Positions 1 to 7,249 of a stretch of DNA of 15,164 nt are shown here, piece by piece. The DNA comes from an uncultured Bacilli bacterium. Lineage in GTDB: Bacteria; Bacillota_I; Bacilli_A; RF39; UBA660. The DNA is taken from assembly GCA_944373065.1 (NCBI GenBank), contig CALWAJ010000025.1, positions 1 to 15,164 of the forward strand, in the 5' to 3' direction. Numbering within the stretch: the stretch's first letter is position 1; every line of letters starts with the position of its first letter. Below the pieces are notes generated by a model. It was not told the origin of the DNA and did no database searches. It saw only the letters and a list, made by a program, of their open reading frames with translations. The position numbers and the translations under genes were made by a program.

Positions 1-21
1 TGTATATGAGTTATTTCTATT

Positions 22-61
22 CGGGATATCCAAATTTAAATTTATACACAAACGGGATATC
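22..61. promoter_or_regulatory. Pair of CGGGATATC direct repeats, possible operator
   Basis: CGGGATATC occurs at 22-30 and again at 53-61, so the copies are 31 bp apart, about three helical turns. The interval is A+T-rich and holds the palindrome AAATTTAAATTT (32-43). Both copies lie upstream of the redox operon that starts at 139. The pair could be a binding site for a dimeric regulator; that is inference from spacing. A related CGGGATAT lies at 14213-14220. No gene is visible in 1-138. Confidence 0.3.
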
Positions 62-91
62 AATATTTTAATTAACAAAAGTTAAATATGG

Positions 92-120
92 TAGATTTAT
101 TTTTCTTTGTTTGGTATGAT
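92..120 (+). promoter_or_regulatory. Possible promoter of the redox operon
   Basis: TATGAT at 115-120 is a fair -10 element. The hexamer TAGATT (92-97), 17 bp upstream, is a weak -35. Transcription would start near 127, leaving a very short leader before the GGAGG ribosome site at 129-133. The call rests on position and a single good hexamer. Confidence 0.25.
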
Positions 121-138
121 TTATGTATGGAGGTATAT

Positions 139-777
139 ATGAAAAAATATCGTTGTACAATTTGTGGTTATATTTATGATGATGCGAAAGAAAAGGTAAA
201 GTTTGAAGATTTACCTGACGATTGGAAATGTCCATTGTGTGGAGCTCCTAAGAGTTTATTTGAAGAGGTCAAAGAAGAAAAAGAGAACGTAAAAGAAGAG
301 TCTAAAGTTGAGGTTATAGAAGAAGTAGATGATGACTTAAGAGAACTATCTAATTATGAGATATCTTTAATTTGTTCTAATTTAGCAAGAGGATGTGAAA
401 AACAGTATTTAGAAGAAGAGAAAGATTTGTTTAGAGAATTGTCTAAACATTATGAAGGTTTAGAAGAAGATAAAGCAGGTAATTTAGATGATGTTAGTGA
501 TATGATAAATAGTGATATTAATAACTTTAGTAAGACAATGGAAGTATTCTCTAAATATGATGATAGAGGTTCTAAAAGGGTTGTTAATTGGGCTAATAAG
601 AGTACTAATATTATGAAAGTAGTAATTGATACTTATAAAGAAAAGGGAATAGATTATATTAAAAATACAAAGATATGGGTTTGTGATATTTGTGGCTTTG
701 TTTATATAGGTGATATACCACCTAAAGTTTGTCCTGTTTGTAAGGTTCCTAGTCTTAAGATATTGGAGGTATGCTAA
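139..777 (+). CDS. Rubredoxin / rubrerythrin-like electron-transfer protein
   Basis: This 212-residue cytoplasmic redox protein has three parts. Residues 1-42 are a rubredoxin domain with Cys6, Cys9, Cys31 and Cys34 and the typical DLPDDWKCPLCGAPK block; the loop between the Cys pairs is shorter than in classical rubredoxin. A charged linker (43-66) leads to a helical region (67-175) resembling the ferritin-like part of reverse-rubrerythrin relatives (NYEISLICSNLARGCEKQY, then DRGSKR and a W). Residues 178-212 are a rubrerythrin-type rubredoxin knuckle with Cys182, Cys185, Cys198 and Cys201. Proteins of this type carry electrons in oxygen and peroxide defence in anaerobes; the exact partner is unknown. 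I chose the ATG at 139 because GGAGG lies 5 nt upstream and the rubredoxin begins there; the in-frame ATG at 88 adds only 17 hydrophobic residues and lacks a ribosome site. It ends 1 nt before the ferredoxin gene, so the two are probably co-translated. Confidence 0.85.
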   Translation: MKKYRCTICGYIYDDAKEKVKFEDLPDDWKCPLCGAPKSLFEEVKEEKENVKEESKVEVIEEVDDDLRELSNYEISLICSNLARGCEKQYLEEEKDLFRELSKHYEGLEEDKAGNLDDVSDMINSDINNFSKTMEVFSKYDDRGSKRVVNWANKSTNIMKVVIDTYKEKGIDYIKNTKIWVCDICGFVYIGDIPPKVCPVCKVPSLKILEVC

Positions 778-778
778 T

Positions 779-1279
779 ATGAGTAGTAAAAGTGAAAGAT
801 ACGCTTATCGTGACTTAAAAATATGTACTAAAGATTGTTTATGCCTTTTTGTCTGTCCAACTGGGGCGACTGATAATGAGACTGGGCAGATAGATTTTGA
901 TAAATGTATTGGATGTGGAAACTGTGCCGCAGCTTGTCCATCTAGGGCGATTAGTATGTTACCTAGAGTTTATCCTAAACAAAAAGTAAAAGATAAAAGA
1001 GTTATCAGTGAATTATTTAAACTTGCTGATAGTAAAATTGAACAGATTAAGACTTTGAAATATCTTATGAATAAATCTAGTAATGATGATGAAAAACGTT
1101 TATATAAGGCTTTAATTCATTCTAATAAAGTGATGGTTGAAGATATGATGAGAGAGGCAGGATTTATGTTACCACAGTCATCCAATACTAATAAATTTTT
1201 AATTAGTCTTAAAGGTAAAGATGAAGAGATAGATAAAGTTATTGATAAATTATTAGATAAACTTGAAATTAATGATTAG
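779..1279 (+). CDS. 2x[4Fe-4S] ferredoxin-like protein
   Basis: A 166-residue iron-sulfur protein. Its N-terminal 70 residues carry two cluster motifs. The first is atypical, C16-x3-C20-x-C22-x3-C26-P; the second is canonical, C43-x2-C46-x2-C49-x3-C53-P (CIGCGNCAAACP). This fits a bacterial dicluster ferredoxin that passes low-potential electrons. The remaining 95 or so residues are helical and charged, with no cysteine and no domain I recognise. The start at 779 has GGAGG at 765-769, inside the 3' end of the preceding gene and 9 nt away; a longer in-frame reading from 710 would run through the rubredoxin gene and is rejected. The tight pairing with the rubredoxin/rubrerythrin-like gene suggests the two exchange electrons directly (inference). 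Confidence 0.85.
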   Translation: MSSKSERYAYRDLKICTKDCLCLFVCPTGATDNETGQIDFDKCIGCGNCAAACPSRAISMLPRVYPKQKVKDKRVISELFKLADSKIEQIKTLKYLMNKSSNDDEKRLYKALIHSNKVMVEDMMREAGFMLPQSSNTNKFLISLKGKDEEIDKVIDKLLDKLEIND

Positions 1280-1288
1280 AGGGATGTT

Positions 1289-1582
1289 ATGACAATAGAA
1301 GATGTTTATAGATATATGATTAGTGGATACTTTGGAGTTATGGAGATGGATTCTTATAAGTTAAAAGAATATGTTTTAGCAGATATTAAACAATATATTA
1401 AAGACTATATGAATCAAAATCCTAGTAAAAATTTTAATTTAGATGAAGAGATTGAGAATATTAAAAATAATGTACCGGTTAAGACTAAGTTACAGGATGC
1501 TTTACTTGTTTTAAATAAAATGGATAATGCTCCAATGGATTTAATTTTAGATATTAAACATAGATTAAAGACTATTAAATAA
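1289..1582 (+). CDS. Small protein of unknown function in the redox operon
   Basis: A 97-residue acidic, mostly helical protein that I do not recognise. It has no cysteine, no signal peptide and no membrane segment, so it is probably cytosolic. It contains a Tyr-rich N-terminus (DVYRYMISGYFGVMEMDSY) and a central Asn/Lys-rich stretch. The gene starts 9 nt after the ferredoxin stop, with AGAGGG at 1278-1283 about 5 nt before the ATG, and ends in a terminator, so it is the last gene of the redox operon. Location suggests a link to the ferredoxin or rubredoxin protein, but no function should be assigned. Confidence 0.7.
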   Translation: MTIEDVYRYMISGYFGVMEMDSYKLKEYVLADIKQYIKDYMNQNPSKNFNLDEEIENIKNNVPVKTKLQDALLVLNKMDNAPMDLILDIKHRLKTIK

Positions 1583-1609
1583 AATTATACTTTATGTATA
1601 GTTTTTTTG
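1581..1609 (+). terminator. Intrinsic terminator of the redox operon
   Basis: The arms AAAATTATAC (1581-1590) and GTATAGTTTT (1596-1605) form a 10-bp stem with one G-U pair and a 5-nt loop, followed by more T's. The stem begins inside the stop codon of the unknown small-protein gene. Confidence 0.75.
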
Positions 1610-1642
1610 TTTTTACTCATATTAATATTGGGAGGAAAAGAT

Positions 1643-1870
1643 ATGGAAAATAATTATAGTGCAGTACCTAATATGATTAGCTGTAAAGATTTAGATTATC
1701 TAAGTGATATGTTTAATTGGAACTATGGTGCTTATAAAAGTACTAGTAATGCTATTAATAGTGTAAGTGATAGTGAAATTAAAGATATGCTTAGTAAGGC
1801 TAGCAATGTATTTCAAAGTAATATTAGTAAAATCTTAAATATCTTAAATGAAGGAGGTAACAATGAATAA
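1643..1870 (+). CDS. CotF-family spore-coat-like protein, short member
   Basis: A 75-residue protein with the CotF-like pattern: ISCKDLDYLSDMFNWN near residues 13-28, then a helical stretch (EIKDMLSKASNVFQSNISKILNIL). In Bacillus such proteins are coat or coat-associated proteins, and short relatives often sit next to a longer CotF. The start at 1643 has GGGAGG at 1630-1635; a TTG at 1607 in the same frame would extend into the terminator and lacks a ribosome site. The stop overlaps the next gene by 8 nt, and the next gene's AAGGAGGT lies inside this one, so translation is coupled. A spore role here is family knowledge; no other sporulation gene appears in the window to support it. Confidence 0.65.
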   Translation: MENNYSAVPNMISCKDLDYLSDMFNWNYGAYKSTSNAINSVSDSEIKDMLSKASNVFQSNISKILNILNEGGNNE

Positions 1871-2180
1871 TAATCAAATTTGTAATCCTAAAGTAGAGAC
1901 TCCTAAAGGAATGGCTCTAAATGATAAAGATTATATTTCTTCATTACTTAGTACTTTAAAACAGTTAGTTAAAAACTATGCTGTTAGCTTAACAGAAGCA
2001 TCTAATGAAACTTTGTATGGTGAATATAAAGAGATGTTTGATACTTATTCTTCATTACAAAGAGAAGTTTATGAACTTATGTTCCGTAAGGGATGGTATG
2101 TATTAGAGAAAAGCGATGCTAATAAAATATCTAATAAATATCAAACTTTAAATCAAGAATTTATGGATTTGAATGGATAA
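1863..2180 (+). CDS. CotF-family spore coat protein
   Basis: A 105-residue CotF domain protein. Conserved features are LNDKDYISSLLSTLKQLVKNY (about residues 19-39, shown from L19 to K35 most clearly), then EASNETLYGEY, then the hallmark QREVYELMFRKGWYVLEKSD (about 70-89). CotF proteins form a ferritin-like helical bundle and are found in the coat or as small spore-associated proteins. The start at 1863 follows AAGGAGGT by 5 nt; the ATG at 1848 in the same frame lies upstream of that ribosome site. The gene overlaps its short paralogue by 8 nt, so both are probably made together and could form a hetero-complex (inference). It ends at a bidirectional terminator facing rnr. Confidence 0.75.
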   Translation: MNNNQICNPKVETPKGMALNDKDYISSLLSTLKQLVKNYAVSLTEASNETLYGEYKEMFDTYSSLQREVYELMFRKGWYVLEKSDANKISNKYQTLNQEFMDLNG

Positions 2181-2210
2181 AAAAACAGTGGATTTTCACT
2201 GTTTTTAATA
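2181..2210. terminator. Bidirectional terminator between the CotF genes and rnr
   Basis: AAAAACAGTG (2181-2190) and CACTGTTTTT (2197-2206) form a perfect 10-bp stem around a 6-nt loop. T tracts follow on both strands. The rnr stop codon lies at its right edge, so one hairpin serves both converging genes. Confidence 0.85.
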
Positions 2211-4706
2211 TATTTTTTTAACATAACTTTTTCTAAGAGCAGTAGCTCCTTTTTTATTTTGTTGTTCTAAAGTTATATTTTTTATAAAATCAAAATCTAC
2301 TAGTAATTCTTTATGATTAGTATCATGAGCTTGTACTTTTACTGTATCACCTACTTTTAAAACTACCATATCTTTTTCATCTTTTAAATATCTTTTAGAT
2401 TTTATAAATCTTATATCATCTAGACCTTGATAATCAATATAGCCTGGAATATTTGTTATTGTTCTTAAATAGGCTCTTTCTTTATCTATATCTGTTATAG
2501 TTCCATAATAGCTTTTATCTAGGTGTCTTTCTACATAATTTAACATTTTTATAAGTTCAACTTCTCTTTCTAAAGCATCTGCTTCTTGTTCTTTCATTGA
2601 ACAGTGTTCGCATATTGCTTCTAAAGTGCTATTGTCTTCTATTTCATATAGTTTTCCTTGTTCATAAGAATCTATTATTTGTTGAGCCTTTAAATCTGGA
2701 TATCTTCTAATTGGTGAAGTAGAATGTGTATAGTAGTCTAAACCTAAGCCAAAGTGACCTGTTGGATAAATAGAGTAATGAGCTCTTGGTAATGCTTTTA
2801 ATATTATATCTGATATAACAGGGTAATCTTTAGTATTTTGATACATGTTTAATATTGTTTGAATATATTGTGATGTTGTCATAGAGTTTATTTTTGGTAG
2901 ATTGTATCCAAGACTATGAATCTTGTCAAATGCTTCCATTAATTTATCTTGATCTGGTAAATCATGAACTCTATTAATAGATTTTCCTATGATAAAGTTT
3001 AAATATAAAGATTGGCAATAATTAAATAAAATCATAGCATTTTCAATCATTTTACCGGCAGTTCCATTATTTCTTTCTTCAATGCCAGTAATATTACCAT
3101 TTTCATCTTCAATGAAAGTATTTTCGTGTTCTTTAAATGTTAGCATACCTTCACTTTTCCTTTTTAAAGTTAAAATATCTGATAGGTCTTTAAGGGTAGT
3201 TAACTCTTCTACAAATGGTAAATAATCATCACTTACAATTCCTTCATCTAATATTTTATTTACTTCACTATAGGACATTTTCTTTTTAGATTCAATTATA
3301 GAATTTACAAATTTATAGTTTAGTAGTTCTCCTCTTGGAGATATTTCCATAATACATGTTCTTGTTAGTCTTGGTACATTAGGATTTAAAGAACATATAC
3401 CATTTGATAATTCTTTTGGTAGGTTTGGAATAACTGAATTTGCAGGATATGCCGATAATCCTCTTTCATAGGCATCTTTATTAAGGGCACTACCTCTTTT
3501 AACATAGTGAGATACATGAGCAATGTGCACTGCTAAAATATAGTTTCCTTTTTCGTTTTTCATGATACTAATTGCATCATCCATATCTTTTGTATTATCA
3601 CAATCAATAGTAAATGTTTTAAATCTCTTGGTAAAATCATATCTATCTTTGTAGTCATCTATATTTACTGTTTGAGGAATATTTCTAGCTTCTCTTAGAG
3701 CTTCTTCACTAAACTCTATATTAAATCCATGTTTTGCAGCGATAGATATTAAATCTATATCATTATCTTTTATATTTCCTATTGTACTTATATAATCTGC
3801 TTCATAATATTCATCACTTTTTGTTAGACTTACTCTCGCTTTTATTCTATCACCAATTTTAAGATGTTTCATATCATTAGAACTTATTCTAACTTTTATT
3901 TTGCCTTTACCTGGTAAAAGTATTGGTTCTAATTGTTTTACCCCATCGATTTCTACAACTTCTAATATCAATTCTTCTTTTGTTCTTTCAATAATTTTTG
4001 CAATATGTTTTCCTTTTCTTGAAACAGCAATAATATCTCCTTCTAGAGCATTATTTAGTTCGTCTCCTTCTTTATAATATCTTTTGCCGTCTAAATAAAA
4101 ATATAATCTGTTATTTTTATCTGTTTCTAATTTTGTTAAAGCAAGGTTGGTTGGCCATTTTTCAAAAATATTATTTTGAGAGTAAATCTTACCTTCTCTT
4201 TCAAGGCTATGTAATAAATCTTTTAATTGCGTTATTTTTTGTCCATTTCTTGCAATAGCAAGACGTTTAATTTGTTTATAAGTTAAATCTTTTTTATCTA
4301 ATTCTTTTAAAAGATAGTCTTTAAAGAAAAACATGTTTCTTCCTATGGTTTTAATTACTTTAGGATTTTTTTCATTAGTTACTATAACAATATCGTCCGG
4401 TAGAATTACTTTTCCTTTATTGATGTTTTTATCTATTATTACTTTAGACCTTCTTAAATATAATCCTTTAGAAATAGGTATAACATAGTCAACTTTATAT
4501 AGATTTTTTTGAAATAAGGTGTATGTTCCTTTATTTATATTATAAATGCCTTCTTTTAATTCTAAATTATATAGAGCTTCTAGAAAATTACTACGTTCTT
4601 GATATGATGGTATGCCTATCTTCTTTTTTAATTCATTAATAGTTAAATATTCACTTTCTTTCATTTCACTGATAATTTCTCTTTGATAATCAAATACTGT
4701 TTTCAT
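2205..4706 (-). CDS. rnr: Ribonuclease R (RNB-family 3'-5' exoribonuclease)
   Basis: An 833-residue RNase R that degrades structured RNA from the 3' end to nucleoside monophosphates in the cytosol. It takes part in RNA turnover, rRNA quality control and decay of non-stop mRNA. Order of parts: N-terminal winged helix (1-60), linking beta region, a second winged-helix-like segment (about 140-180), two OB/cold-shock-like domains (about 185-320), RNB catalytic domain with TIDCDNTKDMDDAIS (metal-binding Asp368, 374, 376, 377), the GHFGLGLDYYTHSTSPIRRYPDL block, and a C-terminal S1-like domain. It is longer than the roughly 780 residues usual in Bacillus, and its usual Lys-rich tail is short. The start at 4706 has GGAGGA 4 nt upstream; the in-frame ATG at 4730 lies inside the upstream terminator and is rejected. 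Expression is probably controlled by the leader at 4719-4808. Confidence 0.93.
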   Translation of the reverse strand: MKTVFDYQREIISEMKESEYLTINELKKKIGIPSYQERSNFLEALYNLELKEGIYNINKGTYTLFQKNLYKVDYVIPISKGLYLRRSKVIIDKNINKGKVILPDDIVIVTNEKNPKVIKTIGRNMFFFKDYLLKELDKKDLTYKQIKRLAIARNGQKITQLKDLLHSLEREGKIYSQNNIFEKWPTNLALTKLETDKNNRLYFYLDGKRYYKEGDELNNALEGDIIAVSRKGKHIAKIIERTKEELILEVVEIDGVKQLEPILLPGKGKIKVRISSNDMKHLKIGDRIKARVSLTKSDEYYEADYISTIGNIKDNDIDLISIAAKHGFNIEFSEEALREARNIPQTVNIDDYKDRYDFTKRFKTFTIDCDNTKDMDDAISIMKNEKGNYILAVHIAHVSHYVKRGSALNKDAYERGLSAYPANSVIPNLPKELSNGICSLNPNVPRLTRTCIMEISPRGELLNYKFVNSIIESKKKMSYSEVNKILDEGIVSDDYLPFVEELTTLKDLSDILTLKRKSEGMLTFKEHENTFIEDENGNITGIEERNNGTAGKMIENAMILFNYCQSLYLNFIIGKSINRVHDLPDQDKLMEAFDKIHSLGYNLPKINSMTTSQYIQTILNMYQNTKDYPVISDIILKALPRAHYSIYPTGHFGLGLDYYTHSTSPIRRYPDLKAQQIIDSYEQGKLYEIEDNSTLEAICEHCSMKEQEADALEREVELIKMLNYVERHLDKSYYGTITDIDKERAYLRTITNIPGYIDYQGLDDIRFIKSKRYLKDEKDMVVLKVGDTVKVQAHDTNHKELLVDFDFIKNITLEQQNKKGATALRKSYVKKIY

Positions 4707-4718
4707 ATACTCCTCCAC

Positions 4719-4748
4719 AAAAAAAGGCAATACAAATCTAGTATTGCC
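4719..4748 (-). terminator. Intrinsic terminator in the rnr leader (attenuator)
   Basis: On the minus strand GGCAATAC (4748-4741), loop TAGATTT, GTATTGCC (4733-4726) and seven T's (4725-4719) make a complete terminator with a perfect 8-bp stem. It lies 3 nt upstream of the rnr Shine-Dalgarno (4716-4711), on the same strand and downstream of the apparent rnr promoter, so it must be bypassed for rnr to be expressed. The 5' arm is also the last coding part of the leader peptide, and its UAG stop is in the loop. Confidence 0.85.
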
Positions 4749-4785
4749 ATAGAGGGAATAAGCTTTTAGACATTTTTCTTAACAT
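4738..4785 (-). CDS. Leader peptide upstream of rnr (15 residues)
   Basis: A short reading frame encodes MLRKMSKSLFPLWQY followed by TAG. It has a strong ribosome site, GGGAGGG (4798-4792), 6 nt before the ATG. The codons for W, Q and Y cover the whole 5' arm of the downstream terminator, and the stop codon is in the loop. A ribosome paused on the last codons or at the stop would therefore keep the hairpin open and let transcription continue into rnr. The peptide has no obvious run of one amino acid, so classic amino-acid attenuation is not indicated; sensing of drug-slowed or stalled ribosomes fits better. That it is translated is inferred from the ribosome site and the geometry. Confidence 0.7.
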   Translation of the reverse strand: MLRKMSKSLFPLWQY

Positions 4786-4796
4786 ATTAATCCCTC
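4752..4796 (-). promoter_or_regulatory. Alternative pairing that hides the leader ribosome site
   Basis: On the minus strand GAGGGA (4796-4791), part of the leader peptide's Shine-Dalgarno, is perfectly complementary to TCCCTC (4757-4752) near the end of the leader frame, with a possible extra G-U pair. The loop is about 33 nt. If it forms, it would block leader translation and free the terminator. Whether it forms in vivo is inference. Confidence 0.35.
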
Positions 4797-4814
4797 CCTT
4801 TCTTTAATTTTAAC

Positions 4815-4820
4815 ATTATA
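4815..4820 (-). promoter_or_regulatory. -10 element of the rnr leader promoter
   Basis: A perfect TATAAT lies on the minus strand at 4820-4815. The -35 region at the right distance is only a T tract (4843-4838). Transcription would start near 4808, giving a leader of about 100 nt that contains the 15-codon frame and the terminator. Confidence 0.5.
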
Positions 4821-4857
4821 TTTTAAAAAAATAAATAAAAAAAATTAATTTATAGTA

Positions 4858-4863
4858 TATAAT
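4858..4863 (+). promoter_or_regulatory. -10 element for the ABC transporter gene
   Basis: TATAAT at 4858-4863 lies 30 nt before the start codon of the transporter, divergent from the rnr promoter and sharing its A+T-rich tract. No good -35 hexamer is visible. Confidence 0.4.
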
Positions 4864-4892
4864 AGTTATGGAAAGAATTTTAGGAGGAATTT

Positions 4893-7223
4893 ATGCTTGA
4901 ATTAAAAAATATAAATAAAAGTTATAAGACAGGGGATTTTGTACAGCATGCTTTATCTGATGTTAGTTTAAAGTTTAGAAAATGTGAATTTGTTGCAATT
5001 TTAGGAAGTAGTGGTAGTGGTAAGACAACGCTTTTAAATATTCTTGGAGGATTAGATAGATATGATAGTGGGGACTTAATCATTAATAATAAAAGTACTA
5101 AGAAGTTTAAAAGTGTAGAATGGGACTATTATCGTAATAATTGTGTTGGGTTTATTTTTCAGTCATATAACTTGATTAGTCATATTAGTGTTTTAGAAAA
5201 TGTAGAGATGGCTTTAATACTTAGTGGTTATAAAAAGAAAGATAGAAAAGTTAAAGCTCTTGAAGCTTTAGATAAAGTTGGACTTAAAGACCATGCTCAT
5301 AAAAAGCCTAATCAATTATCTGGAGGACAGATGCAAAGAGTTGCTATTGCTAGGGCTCTTGTTAATGACCCTGAGATTATACTTGCAGATGAACCTACTG
5401 GAGCACTAGACTCTGTTACTAGTGTTCAGATAATGGATTTGATTAAGGAAATTGCTAAAGATAAGTTAGTTATTATGGTTACTCATAATCCAGAACTTGC
5501 AGAGGATTATGCTACTCGTATTATTGAGCTTAAAGATGGAAAAATTTTAAGTGATAGTAGGCCTGTTAAAGATAAAGAGAATTCTAAAGATAAGGTAACT
5601 ATTAAGAAGACTGTACTTAGATATAGTTCGGCTTTAAAACTTTCTTTTAATAATATTAAAACAAAAAAAGGTAGAACTTTCTTAACATCGTTTGCAGCTT
5701 CTATTGGTATTATTGGTATAGCTTTAATACTATCTTTGTCTAATGGTTTCCAAAAGAAAATTGATGAGTATGAAGAGGATACTTTGTCACAGATGCCTAT
5801 TACGATTAGTACCCAGGCTATGAATATAAATGAAGAAGTTATGCAAGAGATGGCTAGTGATAGAGATAAGCATGAAGAATATACTAATAAAAATGTTATT
5901 TATCCAAGAAAAAATAGTTTAGAGACGATGATGCATTTTAATAATATTAGTAGTGATTATGTAGATTATATAGAATCTATGGATAAAGATAATGTTTCTG
6001 CTATTAGTTATCTTTATGGTACGACTTTAAATGTTGTTACAAAGAAAGCAGATGGAACATATGGACTAGTTCCTACTAGTACAAATTATAGTATGTCAAC
6101 TACATCTATGACTGGTGTTATGGGTTGGAGTTTATATGCTGATAAAGTTAATGGTAAGAGTATGCTAGAAGATAATTATGATATATTAGCAGGCTCTATA
6201 GATAAAGATACTCCTAGTGTTGTTATTGCTGTTAATTCTCGTAATGAGTTAGATAGTGGTACTTTAGAACAACTTGGATTTGATACAAGTAGTAATATAT
6301 CTTTTGATGATATCTTAAATAAAGAGTTTAAAGTAATTCCTAATGATACTTATTATGATGAGATTAATAATTATTTTGTTCCTAGTAAAGATTATGAAGA
6401 TATGTATAATAGTAGTGAAGCAATTACAGTTAAAGTTAGTGCTATTATAAGGGGAAAAGAAGATAAGAGTTCTTTGACTCAGTCAGGAATTTATTATAAT
6501 TCAGCTTTGGTAGATGCAGTTATTAATAAAAATAAAGATAGTGATATTGTTAATAGACAAAAGGAAGTTAGTTATAATGTCTTAACAGGACAAGAATTTG
6601 ATGAGACAACATCTACTGTTACTAAAGATAGTATTTTAGGGGTTTTAGGTGCTGAAGTAACTCCTTCAATTATTTATATTTATCCAAAAGACTTTGATAC
6701 TAAGGATTATATTACTGATTATTTAGATAGTTATAATGATGATAAAAATGCTGATGAACAAGTTCTATATACTGATTATGCTTCTTTAATTAGTACTTTA
6801 TCTGGTAGTATTATGGATGCCGTTACTTATGTTTTAATAGCATTTTCATCTATATCACTTGTTGTATCTTGTATTATGATTGCTATTATTACATATATCT
6901 CTGTACTCGAAAGAACTAAAGAAATTGGTATTTTAAGAGCGTTGGGTGCAAGAGGTAAAGATATTACTAGGGTATTTAATGCTGAAACATTTATTATTGG
7001 TGTATGTAGTGGTGTTTTAGGACTTGTTATAGCTTATCTTTTAACATTCCCAATCAATTCTATTATAGAGAATTTAGCAGATCTTCCTAATGTTGCTAAT
7101 CTTAATCCTATACATGCTATTATTCTTTTAATAATAAGTGTAACCTTAACAGTTTTAAGTGGCTTTATTCCATCAAAAATGGCTAGTAAGAAAGATCCTG
7201 TTATTGCTCTTAGAACGGAATAG
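4893..7223 (+). CDS. ABC transporter, ATPase fused to FtsX/MacB-type permease
   Basis: A 776-residue fusion of an ATP-binding subunit and a permease. The N-terminal ATPase (1-220) has Walker A GSSGSGKTT (38-46), Q-loop Gln90, signature LSGGQ (142-146), Walker B IILADEPTGALD (162-173) and the switch His198. The permease has a first membrane helix at about 264-284, an extracytoplasmic domain of about 350 residues and three more helices near 645-668, 699-719 and 741-760, with the cytosolic FtsX motif ERTKEIGILRALGA. This is the type VII (MacB/LolCDE/BceAB-like) class, which uses ATP to drive movements outside the membrane rather than classic import. Substrate unknown: a lipid, peptide or antimicrobial is possible. 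A fusion with the ATPase first is like MacB, and the protein would work as a dimer. AGGAGG lies 5 nt before the ATG. No two-component system is adjacent. Confidence 0.88.
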   Translation: MLELKNINKSYKTGDFVQHALSDVSLKFRKCEFVAILGSSGSGKTTLLNILGGLDRYDSGDLIINNKSTKKFKSVEWDYYRNNCVGFIFQSYNLISHISVLENVEMALILSGYKKKDRKVKALEALDKVGLKDHAHKKPNQLSGGQMQRVAIARALVNDPEIILADEPTGALDSVTSVQIMDLIKEIAKDKLVIMVTHNPELAEDYATRIIELKDGKILSDSRPVKDKENSKDKVTIKKTVLRYSSALKLSFNNIKTKKGRTFLTSFAASIGIIGIALILSLSNGFQKKIDEYEEDTLSQMPITISTQAMNINEEVMQEMASDRDKHEEYTNKNVIYPRKNSLETMMHFNNISSDYVDYIESMDKDNVSAISYLYGTTLNVVTKKADGTYGLVPTSTNYSMSTTSMTGVMGWSLYADKVNGKSMLEDNYDILAGSIDKDTPSVVIAVNSRNELDSGTLEQLGFDTSSNISFDDILNKEFKVIPNDTYYDEINNYFVPSKDYEDMYNSSEAITVKVSAIIRGKEDKSSLTQSGIYYNSALVDAVINKNKDSDIVNRQKEVSYNVLTGQEFDETTSTVTKDSILGVLGAEVTPSIIYIYPKDFDTKDYITDYLDSYNDDKNADEQVLYTDYASLISTLSGSIMDAVTYVLIAFSSISLVVSCIMIAIITYISVLERTKEIGILRALGARGKDITRVFNAETFIIGVCSGVLGLVIAYLLTFPINSIIENLADLPNVANLNPIHAIILLIISVTLTVLSGFIPSKMASKKDPVIALRTE

Positions 7224-7249
7224 ACTATTTTTTAAAACTTTGCTATAAT
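7221..7249 (+). promoter_or_regulatory. Likely promoter of tRNA-Thr
   Basis: TAGACT (7221-7226) and TATAAT (7244-7249) are separated by exactly 17 bp. Transcription would start near 7256, about 13 nt before the tRNA. The -35 hexamer includes the TAG stop of the transporter gene, and the -10 lies in the loop side of the terminator hairpin. Confidence 0.55.

Noticed and set aside
4707..4730. Longer start for rnr at 4730
   Set aside because: It would begin inside the terminator hairpin and be translated through its T tract and the true ribosome site at 4716-4711.
4719..4808. T-box or metabolite riboswitch before rnr
   Set aside because: The leader is only about 100 nt, has no T-box sequence or large aptamer, and a short frame with a strong ribosome site explains the layout better.
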